Positions 38,280 through 44,735 of a stretch of 44,735 nucleotides of DNA are shown here, in pieces; the stretch's first letter is position 1; every line of letters begins with the position of its first letter. Made by a program: the position numbers and the translations under genes. The DNA comes from a virus. Location: IMG/VR virus record IMGVR_UViG_3300043436_004620, positions 1 to 44,735 of that record; one strand, 5' to 3'. Below the pieces are notes generated by a model that saw only the letters and a program-made list of their open reading frames with translations, was not told where the DNA came from and searched no databases.

Positions 38280-41200
38280 ATGTCATATCAGAATATTAAT
38301 CAATACAATTATAGAAGGTGGGCGTTAATTCCATTCAATGAAATCACTGACATTTGCCTTGCATCAGATGAAAAAGACTATGACCAAGAGGTAGTTTTTT
38401 CTCCTTTGTTGATTGGTGAAAATGATGGGAATCGTATGCCGTTTAAGTTTGATATCAATCATTCAGCAACAACTTTATGTCAATCGGCAACATGTTCTTT
38501 TGATAATCAAACAATTGTTTCTGAAAACTATTGGAACCCAACTGATACTGACCCGAACTTTTGTCCGATAATTACTGACTTATGCGATGTTGGTTTAACA
38601 GGTATAGATAATGGACTTGTTAAAAAAATGTCTGGTGAAACAATCCAAATTAATACAGGTTTATATTCAAGTATCTCAGACAAATACAGTAGATACAAAT
38701 ATGATAGGAGAATGAAAATGCATCCTATCACAGGTTTCACTACAACAGCGAATAGACTTTGGAATGATAACTCGTATTCATATGACTTGTCTTATTCAAA
38801 TGAAAATAATAGTGTAGGATGGTTTGCAAAATTGAATGGTGGATTCTTCCAAGGATTTTATAAAATAGCCGGATATGATTATCAAGTTTTTCCTGAAAGA
38901 GTAAATTTAGGATGGACAAGTGAATTCTTATTAAGATATAGATGGACTGGTGATACTTCAGTAGGTTTGAATAACCGATACCCTGATAATAAAGGAACAT
39001 TCTTTTTCATGGGTGCGAGAGCTGAAAACAAATTCTATCACTATGCTGAAGGAAGTCCACCACAAGACACAGGATATACAAGAGTAACCTCAGGTTTAAC
39101 CTGTATGCATACTTGTGGTTGCACAAGTAGTGCTAACACAGCCTCTACTTGTTATTCGGTTTATCAATTATCAGGAATTACAAACACAACTTGTGGTTGT
39201 AGTTGTTCTTGTAGTTGCTCTTCGTCAGCACAATTTCCTGAGAAAGACCCATTATATGATGGTGTTTCGAACGGATTATCTCTGAGGTTGAGTGGTGATA
39301 GTGGTAACCCGAGATTATGTATTAAGACATATAGGATTACAGGTGGTTGCGAATCTACAGGAACTTGTTTGACAGGATTGACATATGTCACTGGAACATC
39401 AGTAACTGAATGGTGTTCTACGAGAGGTATTTTTGATGACTGTAGAAATACAACATATATTAATGTTGAACACTGGGTTCAAATCGATGCCGTGTTCCAA
39501 CGTAATGAATATTTTTCAGGATGTGACCTTTGGGATAAAGGTGGTCTTGGATTAATTGTTTCGGATGAATATACCGCTACAACAGCCAATAACAGTTTAA
39601 GTTTAATTAAACCTCCAATAACCCACGCAGATGTTTATGACCCTGAAACAACTGAGGTTGTTACATTCACAGATATTTGGATGGAGGAGAAAAAATATAG
39701 ATTGGGTAAGTTAAAACTATTCGTGAATGGTAGATTGTTCATGGTTGTTGAAAACTTCGAAGAAATTATTCCACACTTAGTTAACGTTGAAAAAGAAAAA
39801 CAAATTGGGGTTGGTTATAACATTTCATTAGGTGGGGGAACACAAGGTTTAAAAGATAACTTAACATTCTCAGGAACTTGTCCTGCAACTGTTGATGAGA
39901 TAGTTTATCAACAAGACCCTGAATGTTTAACCACACATGACTTAGATAATACGATTTATTCAGGTTTAACAACTCACATCAAATTAGAGGAAATTTTCGG
40001 TGGAAGTATGATAGGTGATATCAGTGCATTTAGAATGTATACTGAACCCCTCAACGCTAGCCAAATTGCACATAACTTCAGAGTCTTAAAGGCAAGATAT
40101 GATTTATTAGACCCTAATTGTCCTAACTGTAGAATCGTTGTTCCTGATAATGATTTAACATACTTAGCATTCCCTTGTAATGATTTGTATTATGAATTAT
40201 TCGATTGCCCTACACCAACACCTACTGTAACATCAACTGTGACTCCAACAATAACACTCACACCGACAATTACTCCTACATCAACTGTCACTCCAACAAT
40301 TACTGAAACTCCTACACAAACTCCTACAAATACTCCCACAGTGACTCTTACAGAAACTCCGACTCAGACTCCGACAATTACTCCTACGGTTACGACAACT
40401 TCAACTGTAACACCAACTGTATCTCAGACTGAAACTCCTACACAAACGCCAACTCAAACACCTACTCCAACACATACAAGATTCCCATTCTTATCCTGCA
40501 CTGGCACAACTTCTGTCGAGGCGTGTGCATGTTCTTCAGGGACTGTGACAATTTGGGGAGATTTTTCTAATTTCGATGAGAATGACTTCTTCTATAACAA
40601 CGCAATAGGAGATGTTACAGTTGATATGACAGGATTTTATGTGTTTGATTCGATAAGTGTTGAGCTGGATTCCAACGGATTTATTGTTGGGTCTTACAAT
40701 CTTTGTCCAACAGTAACACCGACTCAAACACCAACAGTAACACCAACACCTGGTTTATCTCCAACACCAACTTCAACAACAACTCCAACAATTTCAGAGA
40801 CACCGACACAGACACCAACAGTTACTGAAACTCCAACAGTCACACCGACTGAGACTCCTACGCCTACTGTAACAGAAACTCCAACAGAAACACCTACACC
40901 TACTGTTACTGAAACTCCAACTAACACTCCAACTATTACTCAAACAGAAACACCAACTAACACTCCGACTACTACAGAAACGCCAACAGTTACACCTACT
41001 GAAACTCCAACACCTACTGTGACTGAGACTCCGACTAATACCCCAACGCCAGGACTTAGTCCAACACCTACACCAACAATAACACCTACGATATCAGAAA
41101 CTCCAACAAATACACCAACTGAAACCCCAACACCAACACCAACTTTGCCTGATAATAATTTCTTGTTACAAGAAGATTATTTCATGATTCTCCAAGAAGA

Positions 41201-42950
41201 TGGATTCGGAATTTATATTGAAACCGAAATTCCAACACCAACACCTACCCCTACTCAGACTGAAACACCTACTCAGACTCCGACTAATACGCCAACTATA
41301 ACACCTACTCAAACTCCAACTAACACACCAACACCATCTACAACATCAAGTATTGTAAACTCAGGATTGGTTATTCAACTTGATGCATATGAAAGTTCAA
41401 GTTACCCTGAAACAGGAACGACTGTTTTTGACATCACAAGTGGATTCAATCATACATTAATTGGTGCAACTTACACAGTTCTTAATGGTATAAAATGTTT
41501 CGATTGCACAACAGGAACTAATAGAGTTAATTTGGGAGTAACAGGTCCTACACTACCAACATCTGGATACACGTATATCACTTGGGCAAGATTAATAACA
41601 AGTACTGCTGGATTCAGAACATTACTTTACACAAACTCGCCAAAATATACACCAATTACCATTCCTAATGGAACAAATACATTAGGATATTGGGATACTT
41701 CTTTCAAAAGTTCAGGATATGATGTTGCATCTTCAGCTGACGTTTGGGTTCAGTATGCAGTAGTTGGAACAAATACATCTCAAACATTCTACATAAATGG
41801 TTCACAAGTAGGAAGTACTATCAGTGCAGGTGCAGGTGGAACCACACATTGGGGATGGGGTAATAATGATGTCGCTGGTCAACCTTGGGGACATGTTGCC
41901 AACATGTATTTCTATAACAGACAATTAAGCCTTGCTGAAATAACACAACAATACAATTATTTGGCACCAAGATTTGTGGAACCAACACCTACACCTACAA
42001 CAACAAGCACTCCAACGGTTACACCAACTGTAACTCCAACTCCAACTTTACCTGACTTGGATTTCTTATTATTTGAAGATAATTCAGTTGCAACTGCGGA
42101 AAATGATGATAATATTCAAATTGATATTATTCCATCACCTACACCAACAAATACCGCAACACCAACGCCAAGTGTAACTAATACCCAAACACCAACATCA
42201 ACTACAACTCAGACTCCAACAAACACAACAACCACTACTCCAACACCATCTACAACACCTAATGTTGTTACAACTAACCTACAACTTTATTTACAACCAA
42301 GTAGTTATGTTGGTTCAGGAACTGTTTGGGATACTTCAGTTGGAACAACTGATGCTACACTATCAGGTAGTCCAACCTATAACGTATCTAGTGGATTCAC
42401 ATTCAACGGAACATCATCTTTTGGTAGAATACCAAGTGTTAATGGGGTAACAAACTTTACAAATTCTCAACAATATACTGTCGAGGTATGGTTCAACCCT
42501 GCTAACGGTCAACCAAACTCAGGTGAAGCTGAATTATTAGAAAAATGGAACTTAAATAACGAAGCAAGATACCCTTACACTATTAGATTTAACGAAGGTG
42601 CGAGTAGTATGTTAGTTGCCGCCTTTGACGGAACTAACTTCCCTCAGGTAAGTGTAACAGGTTTCCCTGTGAATACTTGGAGACAATTAGTTGCGGTTTA
42701 CGATTTTGTTGGTAAAACTCTCACAGTTTATAGAAATGGTGTATCTGGCGGAACTACAAGTTTAGTTGGTGTGGGACAAGTAAGTAATACGAGTCCTGTT
42801 GGTATTGCGGGTAGAGTTGCAGCAGGAACTGGAGGTTTACAAGTTCCATTCAAAGGAACTGTTGGAATAATAAGAATGTATGATACATCATTAACTTCTG
42901 CACAAGTTTTACAAAACTTCAATGCTGATAAATCCAAATATGGACTATAA
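38280..42950 (+). CDS. Giant tail fibre/adhesin with Thr-Pro linkers and LamG-like domains
   Basis: This 1,556-residue protein is the largest in the window. Residues 1-640 form a beta-rich region with LamG/concanavalin-like strands (HWVQIDAVF, KLFVNGRLFMVVENF, GDISAFRMYTEPLNASQI) and a Cys cluster near 275-316. Long Thr-Pro tracts (about 644-733, 809-957, 984-1022, 1235-1257, 1285-1327) alternate with folded parts. These are a small Cys-containing module, two short FLLxED modules, and two C-terminal LamG-like domains (about 1025-1230 and 1330-1556) with FYINGSQVGS and TVYRNGVSGG strands and LSLAEITQQYNY / LTSAQVLQNFN endings. LamG folds bind glycans, so this is probably a receptor-binding virion fibre. 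No chaperone or peptidase domain is visible. Confidence 0.82.
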   Translation: MSYQNINQYNYRRWALIPFNEITDICLASDEKDYDQEVVFSPLLIGENDGNRMPFKFDINHSATTLCQSATCSFDNQTIVSENYWNPTDTDPNFCPIITDLCDVGLTGIDNGLVKKMSGETIQINTGLYSSISDKYSRYKYDRRMKMHPITGFTTTANRLWNDNSYSYDLSYSNENNSVGWFAKLNGGFFQGFYKIAGYDYQVFPERVNLGWTSEFLLRYRWTGDTSVGLNNRYPDNKGTFFFMGARAENKFYHYAEGSPPQDTGYTRVTSGLTCMHTCGCTSSANTASTCYSVYQLSGITNTTCGCSCSCSCSSSAQFPEKDPLYDGVSNGLSLRLSGDSGNPRLCIKTYRITGGCESTGTCLTGLTYVTGTSVTEWCSTRGIFDDCRNTTYINVEHWVQIDAVFQRNEYFSGCDLWDKGGLGLIVSDEYTATTANNSLSLIKPPITHADVYDPETTEVVTFTDIWMEEKKYRLGKLKLFVNGRLFMVVENFEEIIPHLVNVEKEKQIGVGYNISLGGGTQGLKDNLTFSGTCPATVDEIVYQQDPECLTTHDLDNTIYSGLTTHIKLEEIFGGSMIGDISAFRMYTEPLNASQIAHNFRVLKARYDLLDPNCPNCRIVVPDNDLTYLAFPCNDLYYELFDCPTPTPTVTSTVTPTITLTPTITPTSTVTPTITETPTQTPTNTPTVTLTETPTQTPTITPTVTTTSTVTPTVSQTETPTQTPTQTPTPTHTRFPFLSCTGTTSVEACACSSGTVTIWGDFSNFDENDFFYNNAIGDVTVDMTGFYVFDSISVELDSNGFIVGSYNLCPTVTPTQTPTVTPTPGLSPTPTSTTTPTISETPTQTPTVTETPTVTPTETPTPTVTETPTETPTPTVTETPTNTPTITQTETPTNTPTTTETPTVTPTETPTPTVTETPTNTPTPGLSPTPTPTITPTISETPTNTPTETPTPTPTLPDNNFLLQEDYFMILQEDGFGIYIETEIPTPTPTPTQTETPTQTPTNTPTITPTQTPTNTPTPSTTSSIVNSGLVIQLDAYESSSYPETGTTVFDITSGFNHTLIGATYTVLNGIKCFDCTTGTNRVNLGVTGPTLPTSGYTYITWARLITSTAGFRTLLYTNSPKYTPITIPNGTNTLGYWDTSFKSSGYDVASSADVWVQYAVVGTNTSQTFYINGSQVGSTISAGAGGTTHWGWGNNDVAGQPWGHVANMYFYNRQLSLAEITQQYNYLAPRFVEPTPTPTTTSTPTVTPTVTPTPTLPDLDFLLFEDNSVATAENDDNIQIDIIPSPTPTNTATPTPSVTNTQTPTSTTTQTPTNTTTTTPTPSTTPNVVTTNLQLYLQPSSYVGSGTVWDTSVGTTDATLSGSPTYNVSSGFTFNGTSSFGRIPSVNGVTNFTNSQQYTVEVWFNPANGQPNSGEAELLEKWNLNNEARYPYTIRFNEGASSMLVAAFDGTNFPQVSVTGFPVNTWRQLVAVYDFVGKTLTVYRNGVSGGTTSLVGVGQVSNTSPVGIAGRVAAGTGGLQVPFKGTVGIIRMYDTSLTSAQVLQNFNADKSKYGL
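40210..40480 (+). repeat. Thr-Pro repeat tract 1 in the fibre gene
   Basis: About 90 codons follow the pattern TPT(V/I)TxTxT, as in TPTQTPTNTPT and TETPTQTPT. The DNA is a degenerate ACT/ACA/CCA/CCT array, prone to slippage. Confidence 0.85.
40706..41150 (+). repeat. Thr-Pro repeat tract 2 in the fibre gene
   Basis: About 148 codons contain the recurring decapeptide-like unit TPTVTETPTETPTPTVTETP. The pieces TPGLSPTPT occur twice, near 40745 and 41045, so larger units have duplicated inside the tract. Confidence 0.85.
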
Positions 42951-42971
42951 AAAAAATTAATATAAAATAAA

Positions 42972-43469
42972 ATGGCAAATACAAAAATAAGTGCATTACC
43001 ACTATACACAGGAAACACCAATGGTACTTATCTTGTTATGGATAGTAGCGGATTAACAGAGACATATAAAGTCACTAAAGAAACCTTCTTATCTGGAAGT
43101 ACGGGTGTACCTGTAACGGGAAGTTGGACTTTGACTACAGGTGCAAACACAGTTAGTTTTACAGTTACGCCAGGTCAATCATATGTTATGTGGGTGAATG
43201 GAAATATTCCAAACGGTATTGTTAATTGGAATGCAACAGTAACATTATCAAACAATAATGTACCTGCAATAGGTGTACAATATGGTTGGTATTATCTTGC
43301 GGGAAATGCTTTGGTGTTAACATCAATACCAAGTCAGATAGTTGGAACCGCGGGAAGTATTAGTACCTCATCACCAGCAGTTTCAAATACGAATACATTT
43401 ACATTTGGTATAACCAATAACAGTGGTACATCTCAGGTAATTAATTACGGATATCTTAAAATAAGTTAA
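42972..43469 (+). CDS. Short fibre-like virion protein
   Basis: This 165-residue protein starts at ATG 42972 (MANTKISALPLYTGNTNG). Its first 45 residues share an IS-x-LPL-x-T, then SG-x-T, then SGSTG pattern with the next gene's N-terminus, suggesting a common virion attachment segment. The rest is a beta sandwich-like domain rich in Thr, Asn and Ser (SYVMWVNGNIPNGIVNWNA, GVQYGWYYLAGNALVLTSIP). It lies 21 bases after the giant fibre gene and lacks its own exact TATTTAT box, so it is probably co-transcribed with it. Confidence 0.75.
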   Translation: MANTKISALPLYTGNTNGTYLVMDSSGLTETYKVTKETFLSGSTGVPVTGSWTLTTGANTVSFTVTPGQSYVMWVNGNIPNGIVNWNATVTLSNNNVPAIGVQYGWYYLAGNALVLTSIPSQIVGTAGSISTSSPAVSNTNTFTFGITNNSGTSQVINYGYLKIS

Positions 43470-43494
43470 AATCAAAATACGGACTATAAAAACA

Positions 43495-43501
43495 TATTTA
43501 T
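43495..43501 (+). promoter_or_regulatory. Candidate late promoter box TATTTAT (collagen-like fibre)
   Basis: TATTTAT, in the wider context ATATTTATAA, lies 14 bases before ATG 43516 in gene-sense orientation. Confidence 0.5.
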
Positions 43502-43515
43502 AAAATAAAAATAAA

Positions 43516-44735
43516 ATGCCCAATTTACCAATATCGCAATTACCATTAGCAACATCAGGACAACCAGAATCTTGGATGGCAATTGTAAACTATGATGTAG
43601 ACTCATCAGGAATAACTAATAAAATATATTTTTCAGCTTTAACTGAACAATTTTCAGGTTCAACAGGAACAAGTGGAACTTCTGGTTCTTCGGGAACAAG
43701 CGGTATTGATGGTTCATCAGGAACAAGCGGAACAGATGGTAGCAATGGTTCTTCAGGAACAAGCGGAACAGATGGTAGCAACGGTTCTTCAGGAACGAGT
43801 GGTAGCTCAGGTTCTTCAGGTACTTCTGGCTCAAGTGGAACGGATGGTAGTTCGGGAACTAGTGGTATAGATGGTTCATCAGGAACTTCTGGTTCAAGCG
43901 GAACAGATGGTAGTTCGGGAACTAGCGGATTAGATGGTTCTTCGGGAACATCAGGGTCGAGCGGAACAGATGGTAGTTCGGGAACTAGCGGATTAGATGG
44001 TTCTTCAGGTACTTCAGGTATAGATGGTAGTTCAGGAACAAGTGGAATAGATGGTTCATCAGGAACTAGTGGAACAGATGGCTCAAGTGGAACTTCAGGT
44101 ATAGATGGTAGTTCAGGAACAAGCGGAACAGATGGTTCAAGTGGTACTTCAGGTATAGATGGTTCTTCAGGAACTAGTGGAATAGATGGTTCAAGTGGTA
44201 CTTCAGGTATAGATGGTTCTTCAGGAACTAGTGGAATAGATGGTTCATCAGGTACTTCAGGTATAGATGGTAGTTCAGGAACAAGTGGAACAAACGGCTC
44301 ATCAGGAACTTCAGGAACTTCAGGATTGGTTGCCTCTAATTATGTTGCGAAAGGAGTTAAAAATGGTACACCTCAAACTATACCAAATGAGACCGATACA
44401 ATAGTTACGTTTATAGATGATTTTGACCCTCAAGGTTGGATTACCTCTAACAAGTTTCAACCAAATATTGAAGGTTATTATACAATTCAAGTGGCTGTAT
44501 GGTGGAACCCTGCTACATCAGGAGCAACAGGACAAAACAATATTCAACTTAGAAAAAATGGTACTACACAAGTTGCGATTCAACAATCGCCACTTATACC
44601 TACTGAAGGATATGGTCAAGAAATTGATATTATAGTATTTTTTAATGGTACAACAGATTATGTTGAAGTTACAGCATATAGTGCTAATCCAACATCTCAA
44701 AATATAAATGGAGCGGGAACAGGAACTTGGATTAC
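43516..44735 (+). CDS. Collagen-like fibre protein with C1q-like head, 3'-truncated
   Basis: The frame opens at ATG 43516 (MPNLPISQLPLATSG) and is still open at the window end after 406 codons. Residues 1-47 form an attachment segment related to that of the previous gene. Residues about 48-270 are a Gly-x-y collagen-like array (GTSGSSGTSGIDGSS type). From about residue 272 a globular domain follows with NYVAKGVKNGTPQTIPNETD, TIVTFIDDFDPQG, FQPNIEGYYTIQVAVWWNPA and IQLRKNGTTQVAIQ, the layout of C1q/TNF-like domains. Collagen-like stalks of this kind form trimeric fibres in phages. A host-receptor role is likely. Confidence 0.8.
   Translation, partial: MPNLPISQLPLATSGQPESWMAIVNYDVDSSGITNKIYFSALTEQFSGSTGTSGTSGSSGTSGIDGSSGTSGTDGSNGSSGTSGTDGSNGSSGTSGSSGSSGTSGSSGTDGSSGTSGIDGSSGTSGSSGTDGSSGTSGLDGSSGTSGSSGTDGSSGTSGLDGSSGTSGIDGSSGTSGIDGSSGTSGTDGSSGTSGIDGSSGTSGTDGSSGTSGIDGSSGTSGIDGSSGTSGIDGSSGTSGIDGSSGTSGIDGSSGTSGTNGSSGTSGTSGLVASNYVAKGVKNGTPQTIPNETDTIVTFIDDFDPQGWITSNKFQPNIEGYYTIQVAVWWNPATSGATGQNNIQLRKNGTTQVAIQQSPLIPTEGYGQEIDIIVFFNGTTDYVEVTAYSANPTSQNINGAGTGTWI
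43657..44325 (+). repeat. Collagen-like Gly-x-y repeat array
   Basis: 223 codons follow a Gly-x-y triplet pattern with the dominant nine-residue unit GTSGIDGSS or GTSGTDGSS. At DNA level many copies share strings such as ggaactagtggaatagatgg, so the array is likely to vary in length between isolates and to be hard to assemble. Confidence 0.9.

Noticed and set aside
40724-40927. Val-Gly repeat frame on the - strand under the fibre gene
   Set aside because: It is the complement of the Thr-Pro repeat codons and has no gene-like features.
43657-44325. Repeat array as a CRISPR or mobile-element remnant
   Set aside because: The units are in-frame Gly-x-y codons without unique spacers and without inverted ends.
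38280-44735. Diversity-generating retroelement acting on the fibre genes
   Set aside because: No reverse transcriptase, Avd-like gene or template/variable repeat pair is visible in the window; one could still lie outside it.
1-44735. Alternative genetic code (stop reassignment)
   Set aside because: TAA, TGA and TAG each end clear genes (for example 12472, 4230 and 1150), and full-length proteins are read with the standard code.
1-44735. tRNA genes
   Set aside because: All intergenic gaps are about 100 bases or less and none shows a cloverleaf with a CCA end or T-loop GTTC-x-A-x-x-C pattern that I can find.

Overview
This window looks like part of the genome of a large, T4-like tailed phage (myovirus) that probably infects a Bacteroidota host. 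The T4-type evidence is the ordered head module: large terminase, portal, prohead protease, scaffold and major capsid protein. A gp55-like late sigma factor and a gp5-like baseplate spike/hub protein add to this. The host inference rests on four things: a phage-encoded ribosomal protein bS21 of the Bacteroidota type (MLIIxIK start), A/T-rich start contexts with almost no Shine-Dalgarno sequences, two candidate host-type promoters of the TTTG-N19/20-TAnnTTTG kind, and an exported protein with a Bacteroidota-style signal peptide. The DNA is AT-rich and almost fully coding. All three stop codons end genes, so there is no sign of stop-codon reassignment. I saw no tRNA gene, CRISPR array, IS element or reverse transcriptase, and no gene-free stretch longer than about 100 bases.

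Layout. (1) 1-13.6 kb, mostly + strand: a truncated gene, two acidic or linker-rich virion candidates, terL, portal, prohead protease, a very acidic repeat-bearing scaffold, the major capsid protein and an OmpA-domain protein. The bS21 gene lies in the opposite direction inside this module. (2) 13.6-22.5 kb, mostly - strand: small unknown genes including the exported protein, two proteins with Cys-containing cores of the DUF5872-like type, then tail/baseplate genes and the late sigma factor. (3) 22.5-35.6 kb, - strand: a dense glycan-biosynthesis island with about eight glycosyltransferase-like proteins, a GDP-mannose 3,5-epimerase-like enzyme, a WlbA/WbpB-like dehydrogenase and a WlbB/WbpD-like acetyltransferase. 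It is interleaved with phage metabolism genes (PhoH-like ATPase, HAD-like protein, dUTPase, 3'-5' exonuclease). (4) 35.6-38.2 kb, - strand: five small unknown genes, one WYL-like. (5) 38.28 kb to the end, + strand: a 1,556-residue fibre/adhesin with Thr-Pro linkers and LamG-like domains, a short fibre-like protein, and a collagen-like fibre with a C1q-like head that runs off the end.

How it may work together. The same heptamer, TATTTAT, lies 4-29 bases upstream of at least 13 starts, always in gene-sense orientation and on both strands. It is the reverse complement of the T4 late box core and a good candidate for the late promoter read by the gp55-like factor encoded here. Several head-module proteins carry an early [L/I]-x-E cleavage site suited to the prohead protease, which suggests a set of capsid-targeted or processed proteins. 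The glycan island could modify the phage's own Thr/Pro-rich fibre or the host surface. bS21 could tune translation in a host group whose ribosomes normally hide the anti-Shine-Dalgarno sequence.
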